From the NCBI RefSeq assembly GCF_027557445.1, contig NZ_CP106841.1, forward strand, positions 420,001 through 484,000: 64,000 bases of DNA, in the 5' to 3' direction. Below, piece by piece: positions 37,991 through 48,118 of this stretch. This stretch comes from Paenalcaligenes faecalis (GTDB lineage Bacteria > Pseudomonadota > Gammaproteobacteria > Burkholderiales > Burkholderiaceae_B). Below the pieces are notes generated by a model that saw only the letters and a program-made list of their open reading frames with translations, was not told the origin of the DNA and did not search any database. A program made the position numbers and the translations under genes. How positions within the stretch are numbered: the stretch's first letter is position 1; the number at the start of each line of letters is the position of its first letter.

Positions 37991-39811
37991 ATGTCTGATC
38001 CTGCTCTTCACGCATTACAACAAATCTTTGGTTACGATGCCTTTCGTAGCGAACAGCAAGCCATTATTCAGCATCTTATTGATGGTGGAGACGCGTTGGT
38101 GTTGATGCCAACGGGTGGTGGTAAATCCTTGTGTTATCAAATACCCGCCTTAGTACGCGAGGGCACAGGGATTGTGGTGTCACCATTGATTGCTTTAATG
38201 CAGGATCAGGTAGATGCCCTAACAGAACTTGGGGTGAAGGCGGCGTACTTAAACTCGTCCCAAGATTGGCGTGTTGCCAGAGAGGTGGAGCAAGCCTTTA
38301 TAAATGGCGAGTTAGATTTGCTTTACGTAGCTCCAGAGCGCTTATTAACAGATAGGTGTTTGGATATGCTAGCCCGAGGCAAGATTGCCTTGTTTGCGAT
38401 TGATGAGGCGCACTGTGTTTCGCAGTGGGGGCATGACTTTAGACCTGAGTATTTAGGCTTGTCCTTTTTAGCACAACGCTGGCCCGATGTGCCTCGCATC
38501 GCTTTAACAGCTACAGCAACAGCAGAGACCCGTACCGAAATAGCCCAACGATTAGGTTTAGATAAGGCGCCGCATTTTGTGGCGAGCTTTGATCGCCCTA
38601 ATATTAGTTATCTTATTGTGGAAAAGGCCGAGGTACGTAAACAGTTACTACAGTTTATTCAGCAATACCATCACGGTGATTGTGGCATTGTTTATTGTCT
38701 ATCACGCAATCGAGTCGAAGACACAGCGGCTTTTTTACAGTCTCATGGCATTAATGCGCTGCCTTACCATGCTGGCTTGCCCAGTGACTTGCGTGCTAAA
38801 AATCAAAATCGATTTTTACGAGAAGAAGGCATTGTGATGGTGGCAACGATTGCCTTTGGCATGGGGGTAAATAAGCCTGACGTGCGTTTTGTGGCGCATA
38901 TTGATTTGCCCAAATCCATAGAGGGCTATTACCAAGAAACGGGTCGAGCCGGTCGAGATGGAGAGCCTGCTACAGCATGGTTAGCCTATGGTTTACAGGA
39001 TGTGGTGCAGTTACATCGTATGGTTAGCGAGTCCAATGGGGAAGCGACTCATTTACGTAATCAAGCGCGTAAAATTGATGCGATGTTGGGGCTTTGTGAA
39101 ACGGTTACTTGCCGCCGGCAATTGCTGTTGGATTACTTTGGTCAGCCTATTCAACCCTGCGGTAATTGTGACACCTGTTTAGAACCACCTGAAACATGGG
39201 ATGGGACCGTGGCGGCACAAAAGCTCTTGTCCGCTATTTATCGGTTATGGCGTGAGTGTGGTCAGGCTTTTGGGGCAGCGCATATTATTGATATTTTGCG
39301 TGGTAAAGAAACAGAGCGTGTAAAAAGCAATAGTCATCAAGGTCTATCTGTATTTGGGGTGGGGGCTGATTTAAGCATTAACGAGTGGCGTAGTATTTTG
39401 CGTCAATTGATTGCGTATAAAGTGATTGAAGTGCAGCCGGAAAACTACGGTACGCTAAGCCTAACAGAGCACAGTAAAGCGGTTCTCAAGGGAGATCGTA
39501 CGGTGATGCTGCGCAAAGACTCGAACGTGAAAGCCGTGAATACGATACGCCCCCAAGAGGAGCAGTTACCGCCAGAGGCGCAGGCCTGCTTTGAGCGCCT
39601 TCGAGTTTGGCGCGCTCAGACAGCGAAAGCTCATGAGGTCCCGCCCTATATCATTTTTAATAATGCGACGCTTACCGAGGTGGCTTTATTACGACCTGCA
39701 ACGCTGAATGAGTTGGGGCAGATTTCCGGCATAGGCGCTAAAAAATTGGCGTCTTATGGGGCTGATTTGTTGGCGTGTTTAGATGAGTATGAACAGGCCC
39801 TAGTCGAATAG
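37991..39811 (+). CDS. recQ: ATP-dependent DNA helicase RecQ
   Basis: A 3'-5' superfamily 2 helicase that unwinds forks and recombination intermediates. The 606 residues carry Walker [13 protein letters not shown] (about 38-49), DEAHC with [10 protein letters not shown], motif [12 protein letters not shown], the RQC zinc site ([12 protein letters not shown] ... CGNCDTC), a winged-helix region, and an HRDC domain (about 515-595). It is the last gene of the run that starts at 32913. Its stop overlaps the convergent ruvB by 12 bases. Confidence 0.97.
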   Translation: MSDPALHALQQIFGYDAFRSEQQAIIQHLIDGGDALVLMPTGGGKSLCYQIPALVREGTGIVVSPLIALMQDQVDALTELGVKAAYLNSSQDWRVAREVEQAFINGELDLLYVAPERLLTDRCLDMLARGKIALFAIDEAHCVSQWGHDFRPEYLGLSFLAQRWPDVPRIALTATATAETRTEIAQRLGLDKAPHFVASFDRPNISYLIVEKAEVRKQLLQFIQQYHHGDCGIVYCLSRNRVEDTAAFLQSHGINALPYHAGLPSDLRAKNQNRFLREEGIVMVATIAFGMGVNKPDVRFVAHIDLPKSIEGYYQETGRAGRDGEPATAWLAYGLQDVVQLHRMVSESNGEATHLRNQARKIDAMLGLCETVTCRRQLLLDYFGQPIQPCGNCDTCLEPPETWDGTVAAQKLLSAIYRLWRECGQAFGAAHIIDILRGKETERVKSNSHQGLSVFGVGADLSINEWRSILRQLIAYKVIEVQPENYGTLSLTEHSKAVLKGDRTVMLRKDSNVKAVNTIRPQEEQLPPEAQACFERLRVWRAQTAKAHEVPPYIIFNNATLTEVALLRPATLNELGQISGIGAKKLASYGADLLACLDEYEQALVE

Positions 39812-40858
39812 GTCAGGGGTGGACTTAGGCGGTGTGAGACCTAAGTGAGTCCACGTACTGGCGGTGGCGACCCGACCACGTGGGGTACGATGCAAAAAAC
39901 CATGTTGAATCAGATAGGGCTCGATCACGTCTTCGATCGTATCTCTTTCTTCGCTGATGGCTGCAGCCAAACTATCTACCCCTACGGGACCCCCATTAAA
40001 TTTGTGTACGATGGTCTCTAAGAGTTTTCTATCCATCAAGTCTAAGCCCAAGGGGTCAACCTCTAGCATGGATAGGGCATGGGCAGCACAGCCTGCATCA
40101 ATCACACCGTTATTTTTGACATCCGCATAGTCACGCACCCGACGCAATAGGCGGTTGGCAATACGTGGCGTGCCACGAGCACGTCTGGCAATCTCAAGAG
40201 CCCCCTCTGTGGCGCATTCAACGTTTAATAACGCTGCACTACGCTGCACAATATATTGTAGATCTGGAATGGTATAAAACTCTAATCGAGAGACGATTCC
40301 AAAGCGATCCCGTAGGGGATTGCTCAGCATCCCAGCGCGCGTAGTGGCACCCACAAGAGTAAAAGGCTGCAGATCTATTTTGACACTGCGCGCAGCGGGG
40401 CCCTCGCCGATGAGGATATCAATTTGAAAATCCTCAAGGGCAGGATAGAGGATCTCTTCGACCACTGGGGATAAACGATGAATTTCATCAATAAACAAAA
40501 CATCGTTGGGTTCTAGACTGGTTAATATCGCGGCTAAATCACCGGGGCGCTCAAGAACTGGGCCGGACGTTTGGCGTAATTGTACGCCCATTTCTTGGGC
40601 CACAATATGGGCTAAGGTCGTTTTCCCCAGCCCTGGAGGGCCGAAAAGTAAAACGTGATCTAAGGACTCTTTTCGTCGTGTAGCAGCAGTAATGAAAATC
40701 TCGAGTTGCTCGCACACACGTTGTTGCCCTACATAATCACGTAGGGTTTTAGGGCGTAAAGCGCGTTCAACGGATTCTTCGTTGAATGACAAGGGTGTTG
40801 CGTTGATAACGCGCTCTGGGAGGGGAGTCGAACTAAGCGAGTCGGAGTAAATAGCCAT
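39800..40858 (-). CDS. ruvB: Holliday junction branch migration ATPase RuvB
   Basis: AAA+ motor that with RuvA drives branch migration of Holliday junctions. 352 residues from ATG 40858 (MAIYSDSL). Walker A GPPGLGKT is at about 64-71, Walker B is [11 protein letters not shown], sensor I is GATTRAG, and the arginine-finger region is [13 protein letters not shown]. The C-terminal winged-helix domain ([16 protein letters not shown]) is present. An upstream in-frame start at 40897 would add 13 residues not typical of RuvB. It is normally next to ruvA but is split from it here. Confidence 0.97.
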   Translation of the reverse strand: MAIYSDSLSSTPLPERVINATPLSFNEESVERALRPKTLRDYVGQQRVCEQLEIFITAATRRKESLDHVLLFGPPGLGKTTLAHIVAQEMGVQLRQTSGPVLERPGDLAAILTSLEPNDVLFIDEIHRLSPVVEEILYPALEDFQIDILIGEGPAARSVKIDLQPFTLVGATTRAGMLSNPLRDRFGIVSRLEFYTIPDLQYIVQRSAALLNVECATEGALEIARRARGTPRIANRLLRRVRDYADVKNNGVIDAGCAAHALSMLEVDPLGLDLMDRKLLETIVHKFNGGPVGVDSLAAAISEERDTIEDVIEPYLIQHGFLHRTPRGRVATASTWTHLGLTPPKSTPDLFD

Positions 40859-40980
40859 ATTTAATAACTGAGTTTTTATACAGGTATGGTACACCATTTA
40901 CGTGGTGACTGAAATAGTCAGCCATTCAAGCTTACGGCATAATAGGTGAATCTATTGTAGAGCAGCCTAAGGAGACAAAC

Positions 40981-41943
40981 GTGAAATTACCTAATTATGA
41001 TGATGTGTTGCGGGCAGCCCATCATCTAGCTCATCATGCACATAAAACCCCAGTATTACAATCTCGTACGTTAAATGAGAGTCTAGGTGCTCAAGTCTTT
41101 TTTAAATGTGAAAACTTTCAACGTATAGGGGCTTTTAAGTTTAGAGGTGGCTATAACGCTTTAGCTAGTCTGAGTCATGCACAACGTCAGAAAGGGGTGG
41201 TTGCATTTTCTTCTGGGAATCATGCTCAAGCCGTTGCATTAGCGGCTCAGCTTTTTAATGTGCCTGCAACGATAGTGATGCCTAAAACAGCTCCTGCCGC
41301 TAAAAAGGCGGCGACGTTGGGATATGGGGCGACGGTCATTGAATATGATCGATTGACGGAGGATAGAGAGCTCATCGCACAACGTTTAGTAGAAGAAAAA
41401 GGCATGACGTTGATCCCTCCTTTTGCCCATCCTGATGTGATTGCAGGCCAAGGAACAGCAGTGAAAGAGCTGATTGAGGAGGTAGGGCAGCTAGACGTTT
41501 TATTTGTGCCGCTGGGCGGGGGCGGTTTGTTATCCGGTTCGTTGCTAGCGGCTCAGGCCTTAAGTCCTGCTTGTCGCGTATATGGAGTGGAGCCAGAGGG
41601 CGGCAATGATGCACAGCAGTCGTTAACAGCTGGGCAAATCGTCCGTATTGATTATCCAGAGTCAATTGCTGATGGAGCCTTGACTCCGGCGTTGGCCCCT
41701 ATGACCTTTGCGCTGATTCAGCAATATGTGTCAGGGGTACTGACAGTAAATGATACGCACTTAGTTTCTGCATTACGGTTTTTTGCAGAGCGTATGAAAA
41801 TGGTGGTGGAGCCTACCGGTTGCTTAGGGGCAGCAGCAGTGATGCAGCAGCTTATCCCCTTAGCAGGGCTGCGTGTCGGGGTAGTGATTAGCGGCGGTAA
41901 TGTGGATTTAGCCCAGTATGGGCAATTATTGTCTGCCGGATAA
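40981..41943 (+). CDS. PLP-dependent threonine/serine dehydratase
   Basis: Fold-type II PLP enzyme of 320 residues. Members deaminate L-threonine, L-serine or hydroxy-aspartate, and some racemise serine. The Schiff-base lysine is in GAFKFRG (about 52-58), SSGNHAQA (about 78-85) binds the substrate, and [10 protein letters not shown] (about 177-186) is the phosphate loop. There is no C-terminal ACT domain, so it is not the isoleucine-inhibited IlvA. The start is GTG with AAGGAG seven bases before. It lies between ruvB and ruvA in the opposite direction, and its end overlaps ruvA by 18 bases. Confidence 0.88.
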   Translation: MKLPNYDDVLRAAHHLAHHAHKTPVLQSRTLNESLGAQVFFKCENFQRIGAFKFRGGYNALASLSHAQRQKGVVAFSSGNHAQAVALAAQLFNVPATIVMPKTAPAAKKAATLGYGATVIEYDRLTEDRELIAQRLVEEKGMTLIPPFAHPDVIAGQGTAVKELIEEVGQLDVLFVPLGGGGLLSGSLLAAQALSPACRVYGVEPEGGNDAQQSLTAGQIVRIDYPESIADGALTPALAPMTFALIQQYVSGVLTVNDTHLVSALRFFAERMKMVVEPTGCLGAAAVMQQLIPLAGLRVGVVISGGNVDLAQYGQLLSAG

Positions 41944-42501
41944 AATTTGTAGAGCTTGGCGAATCCCTTCGGATATAGAGACGTCTGCGGGGATTTTTTT
42001 AACCGCTTTATTGGCTTCGGTCGTGTTATAGCCTAAGGCCAACAGGGCATTTAAAATATCACTGCGATCCGTGTTGGGCGCGGTGGTACTAACGACGCCT
42101 ACATGGAATTTGTCACGTAGCTCTAGAATCATGCGTTCGGCTGTTTTTTTACCAATGCCAGGGGCGCGCGTCAACAAGGCAATATCTTGGTTTTGGATAG
42201 CACTGGCTAGGTCATCCACAGAAAGACCAGACAAGATCCCTAAGGCGGTTTTAGGGCCAATGCCGCTGACTTTGATTAATGTTCTAAAGGCAATGCGCTC
42301 AGCAGCTTTAGCAAAACCAAATAACACATGGGCATCTTCACGAATGCTGAGGTGCGTGTGTAGGCTGACTTGGCCGCCGACCTCAGGTAAATCATAAAGC
42401 GTACTCATGGGGACGTCTATTTCGTAGCCAATACCATTAACGTCCACACAAATGGTGGGTGGGTTTTTTTCAATCAGTGTGCCTGTGATACGACCAATCA
42501 T
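41926..42501 (-). CDS. ruvA: Holliday junction DNA-binding protein RuvA
   Basis: RuvA tetramers hold the four-way junction for RuvB. The 191 residues have the N-terminal OB-fold ([15 protein letters not shown]), two helix-hairpin-helix motifs ([16 protein letters not shown] and [16 protein letters not shown]) and the C-terminal UBA-like domain III that contacts RuvB ([22 protein letters not shown]). It starts two bases after ruvC in the same operon. ruvB is about 1 kb further on, beyond an inverted gene. Confidence 0.97.
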   Translation of the reverse strand: MIGRITGTLIEKNPPTICVDVNGIGYEIDVPMSTLYDLPEVGGQVSLHTHLSIREDAHVLFGFAKAAERIAFRTLIKVSGIGPKTALGILSGLSVDDLASAIQNQDIALLTRAPGIGKKTAERMILELRDKFHVGVVSTTAPNTDRSDILNALLALGYNTTEANKAVKKIPADVSISEGIRQALQILSGRQ

Positions 42502-42503
42502 GA

Positions 42504-43049
42504 TTATTTACCTATAAAACGTCCACTTCGCCTACGCAGGGTGTGAGCGGATAACGTGTTGTTGTTTTGTAGTGCTTGTTGCAGCGGAGCATGATGAGCA
42601 TGACAAATAGCACAGGCCAATGCATCTGCCGCATCTGGTGCTGGTGTGCCATTTAGCCTTAATAAGTGCTGAACCATCAGTTGTATTTGTTCTTTGGCCG
42701 CATGCCCTTTACCTGCAACGGTTTTTTTAATTTGTAGGGCGGTGTACTCATGTACGTCTAATCCACTATCAGCCAATGCACATAAGGCTGCACCACGAGC
42801 TTGCCCTAATAGTAGGGTGGAGTGTGGATTGGCATTAACAAAAACTTGTTCAACGGCGCTATGAGTTGGATTGTGTAGGGCCGTAATCTCGCGGATATGC
42901 TCGAGAATCACTTTGAGGCGGGCAGCTAACGGTTGTTCTGTGGGCACAACAATCGTACCACTGGCAACATACTGTAATTGCTGCCCGTTGACATCAATGA
43001 TCCCGAAGCCCGTTTTACGTAGTCCGGGATCTATGCCTAAAATCCGCAT
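42504..43049 (-). CDS. ruvC: Crossover junction endodeoxyribonuclease RuvC
   Basis: Resolves Holliday junctions by paired nicks. The 181 residues keep the RNase-H-like acids: Asp7 in [10 protein letters not shown], Glu in [12 protein letters not shown], and two Asp near the C-terminus ([12 protein letters not shown]). The start codon directly follows the purH stop, and ruvA starts two bases later. Confidence 0.97.
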   Translation of the reverse strand: MRILGIDPGLRKTGFGIIDVNGQQLQYVASGTIVVPTEQPLAARLKVILEHIREITALHNPTHSAVEQVFVNANPHSTLLLGQARGAALCALADSGLDVHEYTALQIKKTVAGKGHAAKEQIQLMVQHLLRLNGTPAPDAADALACAICHAHHAPLQQALQNNNTLSAHTLRRRSGRFIGK

Positions 43050-44639
43050 TTAGTGACGGAAGTGACGCGTACCTGTCAATACCATGACGAGGTCACGTTC
43101 GTTGGCAGCAGCAATGACTTCATCATCACGAATACTGCCTCCTGGTTGAATAATACATGTAGCGCCTGCATCCGCAACCACATCTAACCCATCACGGAAT
43201 GGAAAAAAAGCATCAGAGGCTACGGCTGAGTTCTGCAAGGTCAACCCTGCATTCTCAGCTTTGATGGAGGCAATACGGGCAGAGTCTACACGGCTCATTT
43301 GACCGGCGCCTACACCTAAGGTCATGCCATTGCCACAGAAAACAATTGCATTGGATTTCACGTATTTTGCTACATTCCAAGCAAACAGCATGTCTTGCAT
43401 TTGTTCTGCTGTGGGTTGTTTGTTGCTGACTACCGTAAAGGCATCAAAATTATCGCGATAGGTGTCAGGCGTTTGAACTAACCAACCCCCACCAACACGT
43501 TTAATATCAAAGGGGTTATGAGTTTGACCGGCTTTGACTTTGAGTACACGAACATTTTTCTTTTCAGAGAAAATGGCTAAGGCTTCTTCGGTGTAGTCAG
43601 GAGCTAAGAGCACCTCTACGAATTGCTGAGACACCGCATTAGCCGCCGCAGAGTCTACGGTTTGATTGAAAGCAATAATGCCACCAAAAGCCGAGGTGGG
43701 GTCTGTTTTGAATGCGCTTTGGTAGGCTTTGGCTGCTGTTTCGCCTAAGGCCACACCACAAGGGTTGGCATGTTTGACGATGACGCAGGCCCCTGTTTCA
43801 AAGCTTCGCACACATTCCCACGCTGCATCTGCATCTGCAATATTATTGTAGGACAGCTCTTTGCCCTGAAGTTGCTCGTAATTAGCGAGTAAGCCCTCAC
43901 CAATATCTGCATCACGGTAAAACGCAGCACGTTGATGTGGGTTTTCACCGTAGCGCATGATTTGGTGTTGTTTGACCTGCAAGGTTAGGGTGTGCGGCCA
44001 TTCTGCACGTTCTGGTGTTTGATCTTGAGCAGGTTCAGCCACAGTTAAACTGCTGAGGTATGCTGCAATAGCGCCATCATAAGAGGCGGTATGGGCGTAG
44101 ACTTTGGTAGCCAAAGCTAAGCGTAAGCCGTAAGAGGTTTGGCCTGTCGCGTCTAGCTCTGTTAGCACTCGATCATAGTCGCTAGGGTCAATAATGACTG
44201 TTACCCCACCAGCTTCGGTGCCGTGGTTTTTAGCGGCTGCACGTAGCATAGCGGGACCACCAATATCGATATTTTCTACGGCATCGGCAAAAGTACAGTC
44301 GGCTTTTGCAATGGTTTCGCGAAAAGGATAGAGGTTTACAACCAGCATATCAATACGATCAATATGATGCTCTTGTAGCGTATCTAGGTGTTTTTGATCA
44401 TCACGACGAGCTAACAAACCACCGTGGATCTTAGGGTGTAGGGTTTTAACACGACCATCTAGGATTTCAGGAGAGCCTGTGTGTTCAGCGACCTCGGTCA
44501 CGGTTAGACCTGCGTCTTTGAGTAGTTTAGCTGTGCCACCTGTAGAGAGTAGGCGAACGCCTCGTTGGGCTAAGGCTTGGGCAAATTCAACAATTCCTGT
44601 TTTATCGGAAACCGATAAGAGGGCGGTTTGTATCTTCAT
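43050..44639 (-). CDS. purH: Bifunctional AICAR formyltransferase / IMP cyclohydrolase
   Basis: Catalyses the last two steps of purine synthesis: formylation of AICAR and closure to IMP. The 529 residues match the family. The N-terminal MGS-like cyclohydrolase domain (about 1-195) has the STGGTAKLL loop and [13 protein letters not shown]. The C-terminal transferase domain has the VKHANPCG Lys-His pair (about 290-297) and ends with the conserved GTRHFRH. Its transcript also carries fis, dusB and ruvCA. PurU, elsewhere in this window, supplies formate in the same pathway. Confidence 0.97.
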   Translation of the reverse strand: MKIQTALLSVSDKTGIVEFAQALAQRGVRLLSTGGTAKLLKDAGLTVTEVAEHTGSPEILDGRVKTLHPKIHGGLLARRDDQKHLDTLQEHHIDRIDMLVVNLYPFRETIAKADCTFADAVENIDIGGPAMLRAAAKNHGTEAGGVTVIIDPSDYDRVLTELDATGQTSYGLRLALATKVYAHTASYDGAIAAYLSSLTVAEPAQDQTPERAEWPHTLTLQVKQHQIMRYGENPHQRAAFYRDADIGEGLLANYEQLQGKELSYNNIADADAAWECVRSFETGACVIVKHANPCGVALGETAAKAYQSAFKTDPTSAFGGIIAFNQTVDSAAANAVSQQFVEVLLAPDYTEEALAIFSEKKNVRVLKVKAGQTHNPFDIKRVGGGWLVQTPDTYRDNFDAFTVVSNKQPTAEQMQDMLFAWNVAKYVKSNAIVFCGNGMTLGVGAGQMSRVDSARIASIKAENAGLTLQNSAVASDAFFPFRDGLDVVADAGATCIIQPGGSIRDDEVIAAANERDLVMVLTGTRHFRH

Positions 44640-44659
44640 GATGATTAGCAGTCTTAAAG

Positions 44660-44899
44660 TTAAGGTTGGATATGATGAGCCAGCAGCTTTTTACGCAAGG
44701 TACTACGAGTAATACCGAGTATTTCTGCGGCTTTAGATTGATTTCCATTGGTCTTTTCTAGGGCAATTTGTAAGACAGGGCGCTCTACATAGTTAATAAC
44801 CATCGCTAAGATATCACGAGGCTGAGAGTCACCTAAGTCAGCAAAATAGCGTTCAAGACTGTCACGAACAGATTGCTCTAGAGGATTGGTGTTTGGCAT
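44660..44899 (-). CDS. fis: DNA-binding protein Fis
   Basis: A small nucleoid protein that bends DNA and activates rRNA promoters in enteric bacteria. The 79-residue protein is shorter than E. coli Fis (98) but has the complete C-terminal helix-turn-helix with [20 protein letters not shown]. The gene follows dusB by 11 bases, the classic dusB-fis order, and precedes purH. With a tandem rrn array in the same window, Fis sites upstream of the rRNA promoters would be expected, but I did not identify them. Confidence 0.94.
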   Translation of the reverse strand: MPNTNPLEQSVRDSLERYFADLGDSQPRDILAMVINYVERPVLQIALEKTNGNQSKAAEILGITRSTLRKKLLAHHIQP

Positions 44900-44910
44900 G
44901 TTTTTATCAG

Positions 44911-45948
44911 TTAAAGCGGTCGACGAGAAGGTGGGGCAGTCATAGCCGTAGGCTGCACCAAAAATGAGCTTGGGTCATGTTGGTCAAACCAGCTAGCTAC
45001 AGCCTGTAGTTGTTGTTTAGTACATTCGATTTTATTGATGGTGGCTAGCCACTCAGCGGCATTGGGAGTATCGGCCAAATACCAGCTTATGTGTTTGCGT
45101 GCTGAGCGTACCCCGATAAACTCACCGTAAAAATCATAGTGATCTTCAAGGTGCTCTAGCAAGACGTGCTTCATCTCGCCGTAGGTGGGTGGATCTAAAA
45201 AGGTATTGTGCTGCAGGAAATGGTTGATTTCCCGAAAAATCCAAGGGCGCCCCTGTGCAGCTCTACCCACCATAACCGCATCTGCCTTAGTGTAATCCAA
45301 GACATAACGTGCTTTTTTTGGGGAGTCGATATCACCATTGGCAATCACAGGGATGCGAAGGGCAGCTTTGACATCTCGAATTGTATCGTATTCGGCCTCG
45401 CCTTGGTAAAAGTCACAGCGAGTTCGTCCATGTAAGGTAAAAGCGGCTATGCCTGCATCCTCGGCTCGCTTTGCTACACGGATGGCGTTTTTACTGTCTC
45501 GATCCCAGCCTGTACGTGTTTTTAGTGTGACAGGGATTTGATGAGGTAAACAGGCATTCACCACGCTTTCTACGATCCGAGCGACCAGATCTTCGTCTTT
45601 TAATAAAGCCGAGCCAGAAAGTACATTACAGACTTTTTTTACTGGGCAGCCCATATTTATGTCAATAATATGAGCGCCTTTTTCTATGTTAAATAAGGCG
45701 GCTTCCGCCATCATTACCGGATCAGAGCCTGTGATTTGCACGGCAATCGGATCGGGCTCTCCCGTATGATCAAGACGCCTAGCCGTTTTGACACTATCCC
45801 ATAAACGGGGGTTACTTGCCGCCATCTCCGTTACGGCGTATTCCGCACCGAGGGCTTTGCAAAGACGCCGATAAGGTCGATCCGTCACGCCAGCCATTGG
45901 GGCGACCACTGCTGGATTTGTTAACTGCCAAGAACCAATGCGCATCAT
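44911..45948 (-). CDS. dusB: tRNA-dihydrouridine synthase B
   Basis: Flavoenzyme that reduces U17 in the D-loop of tRNA. The 345-residue TIM-barrel protein has the APMAGVTDRPYRRL entrance, NMGCPVKKV with the catalytic Cys (about 100), VTLKTRTGWD, FTLHGRTR, and VMVGRAAQGRPWIF near the FMN site. The dusB-fis pairing supports the B class. It begins one base after the ubiH-like gene. Confidence 0.95.
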   Translation of the reverse strand: MMRIGSWQLTNPAVVAPMAGVTDRPYRRLCKALGAEYAVTEMAASNPRLWDSVKTARRLDHTGEPDPIAVQITGSDPVMMAEAALFNIEKGAHIIDINMGCPVKKVCNVLSGSALLKDEDLVARIVESVVNACLPHQIPVTLKTRTGWDRDSKNAIRVAKRAEDAGIAAFTLHGRTRCDFYQGEAEYDTIRDVKAALRIPVIANGDIDSPKKARYVLDYTKADAVMVGRAAQGRPWIFREINHFLQHNTFLDPPTYGEMKHVLLEHLEDHYDFYGEFIGVRSARKHISWYLADTPNAAEWLATINKIECTKQQLQAVASWFDQHDPSSFLVQPTAMTAPPSRRPL

Positions 45949-45949
45949 A

Positions 45950-47095
45950 TTAAATACGTAGCCCTTGTAGTAGTTGTCTCGCTAATGGCTGGCGCGCTAG
46001 CGCCAACATATCCATGCTTAATAAACCTAAACCGCAAGCATGTTGAATGAGAGGGTTCGTCGTGGCAAAAATTCGGGGTAATACATCAGTGACAGTGCCA
46101 GTTAGCCATCTATCAGGACGCCGTTGTTGGGCGTATTGCTGTAGTGCTGAGCTTGGGTCTAGGTCGGGAGTGGCTAGCCAAGGGCGTAAAGAGAGCGCTA
46201 GCTGTGCCGTATCACGTAAGCCTAGGTTTAATCCTTGTCCTGCAACGGGATGCAAGGTCTGTGCCGCATTGCCGATAGCAACTACATATGGGGCAGGCAG
46301 AGATGGCCCTGCGGATAAGGCTAACGGGAAGTCAAACCGATCACTGACAAGGGAGAGTTCCCCGAGTCTGGCTCCAAAGGATTGCATGAGTTCGGTATTA
46401 AAGGTGCAGTGATCCATGCCTTGCAAAGACGCTGTACGGCTTGGAGAGTTACACCAAACTAAGGCATAGCAGTCAGATTGATTCGGGTGAGGGAGTAAGG
46501 CCAACGGGCCATTAGCGGTAAAACGTTCAAATGCCCAGTCTTTTTTTGGGTGGCTACTTTGAATGGTAGCGAGTAAGGCGTGTTGGTTGTAGTCCCTAGT
46601 TAACTGATTAGGACGGACTCCATCAGACTGGACAGCAAGAGCAGCAGTGTAGCTGGTCGAGTCAGTGTGAATAATAGCGTGTTGTGTTGATTGTACCTGA
46701 GCAGGGGCTGCCACCTCTAGGTATGAAATGCCTTGCTGTTGGACTGCTTGACGTAGGCCATGTAGTAAGTCGTCGTAATTGACCACGCAGCCTAATAAGT
46801 CTACATCTAGCTCAGTGGGGGTGATAAGGGTGCGACCTAATCGGCCTTGTTGAGAGACATGTACAGTATGAATAGGCGCATAGCGTTTTGGCCACACGCC
46901 GAGCTGTTCTAGGAGTTGGCGACTGCCATGATTGAGCGCCAGAGTACGCGGATCTAATACAGAGCCGGACGGGGGTGGTTTTTGTCCAAAAAGGCCAATG
47001 CGCGTAGTGGGGTTGTATTGATGTAAAAGCAAAGCAAATACACAACCAACGGGGCCAGCCCCGCAAATGGCAATGTCAAAATCAAGGCGAGTCAT
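45950..47095 (-). CDS. UbiH/VisC-family FAD monooxygenase
   Basis: Class A flavin monooxygenase of the family that hydroxylates the ubiquinone ring. 381 residues. FAD motifs are present: GxGxxG as CGAGPVGCVFALLL near the N-terminus, LDPRTLALNHGSRQLL for the family-specific helix, and GNAAQTLHPVAGQGLNLGLRD (about 275-295) for the FAD ribityl site. Which ring position it hydroxylates (UbiH, UbiF or UbiI type) cannot be decided from the sequence. ATG 47095 was chosen over an upstream TTG. It is first in the dusB-fis-purH-ruvCA run. Confidence 0.9.
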   Translation of the reverse strand: MTRLDFDIAICGAGPVGCVFALLLHQYNPTTRIGLFGQKPPPSGSVLDPRTLALNHGSRQLLEQLGVWPKRYAPIHTVHVSQQGRLGRTLITPTELDVDLLGCVVNYDDLLHGLRQAVQQQGISYLEVAAPAQVQSTQHAIIHTDSTSYTAALAVQSDGVRPNQLTRDYNQHALLATIQSSHPKKDWAFERFTANGPLALLPHPNQSDCYALVWCNSPSRTASLQGMDHCTFNTELMQSFGARLGELSLVSDRFDFPLALSAGPSLPAPYVVAIGNAAQTLHPVAGQGLNLGLRDTAQLALSLRPWLATPDLDPSSALQQYAQQRRPDRWLTGTVTDVLPRIFATTNPLIQHACGLGLLSMDMLALARQPLARQLLQGLRI

Positions 47096-47244
47096 AGATA
47101 GCAAGCAGCAGCAGGTGCGAAATCAATCAAATAAGGCTATTGTAATGGATAGCTAGTTTTAGGCGGGAAACTTTAGGTTTCTTCTTGGGTCTAGATCTCA
47201 ATCGCGTAAACTATATATTCTTTTATTTTGAATCAGAGACCCCA

Positions 47245-48105
47245 ATGAATGTATTGGATTGGCTTGTGCCATGGGAGTTCTCCCCCTCGTTAATTCTTGT
47301 TTTTATTGTCTGCGCCGTGTTGTTTTGGCGCGGCAGCCGAGTGCGTCATGTACAGGTGTGGCGACAATGGTTATTTTGGTTAGGCTTTATTGGGCTCTAT
47401 CTCAATTTGCATACGATAGTGGATTACTATTCCGAGCGCATGTTTTTCATTCATCGTATTCAACACTTGTTTTTGCACCATTTATTGCCTTTGATGGTCA
47501 TGCTGTCGTACCCAGGACAAGTCATGCGTGCAGGCCTGCCTGCGTCATGGCGCTATAAATTACGGGATTTGAATCGAACTAGATTGGGTAAAGGCTTACA
47601 AACGCTACTCACCCATCGTATTTTTGTACCGTTTTTATTTGTCTTTTTTGTCTTGGTTTGGCTGCTTCCCATTCCTCAGTTCTACTCAATGATTGATTGG
47701 CGTTTATATCGAGTGATGAACTGGTCTGTGGTGATTAGTGGCTTTATGTATTGGAATTTGATTTTAGATCGTCGGCCAGCACCACCTGCCGCAATGCGTC
47801 CATGGGCCAGAGTCATTTCGCCCCTCTTAACGATGGCGCCACAAATTGTTGCTGGTATTTATATTACTTTTGCCTCTGTGGATCTTTACCCCATTTTTGA
47901 TCTGTGTGGTCGAGCTATGCCTAGTTTTGATGCATTAAAAGATCAGGCTGTTGGGGGGCTAGTGATGTGGGTGGCTGCTGGGCTAGTCGAGACTTTTGGT
48001 GTCGTATATGCATTAGCAACAGCTGTTCGATTATCAGCTAAAGGTAGAATACGTTCAGAGGTAATAGAGCGTATGCGATTAGGTAGTCCCACTGTGAGTT
48101 CGTAG
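47245..48105 (+). CDS. CtaG-like (caa3-type) cytochrome c oxidase assembly factor
   Basis: A polytopic membrane protein of about 286 residues with about seven hydrophobic segments. It has the His-rich HRIQHLFLHHLLPLMVM stretch (about 72-88) in a membrane helix, typical of the caa3_CtaG family. These proteins are linked to copper-oxidase assembly; the clustered His could handle metal. ATG 47245 (MNVLDWL) is the first Met before a membrane segment; an upstream start (47185) would add 20 non-conserved residues. It is transcribed divergently from the ubiH-like gene and followed 13 bases later by the bepA-like gene. Confidence 0.85.
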   Translation: MNVLDWLVPWEFSPSLILVFIVCAVLFWRGSRVRHVQVWRQWLFWLGFIGLYLNLHTIVDYYSERMFFIHRIQHLFLHHLLPLMVMLSYPGQVMRAGLPASWRYKLRDLNRTRLGKGLQTLLTHRIFVPFLFVFFVLVWLLPIPQFYSMIDWRLYRVMNWSVVISGFMYWNLILDRRPAPPAAMRPWARVISPLLTMAPQIVAGIYITFASVDLYPIFDLCGRAMPSFDALKDQAVGGLVMWVAAGLVETFGVVYALATAVRLSAKGRIRSEVIERMRLGSPTVSS

Positions 48106-48118
48106 GAGGCAGGGCCAC

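Noticed and set aside
40981-41943. Dehydratase gene as biosynthetic threonine deaminase IlvA
   Set aside because: The protein stops at 320 residues and lacks the C-terminal ACT-like regulatory domain.
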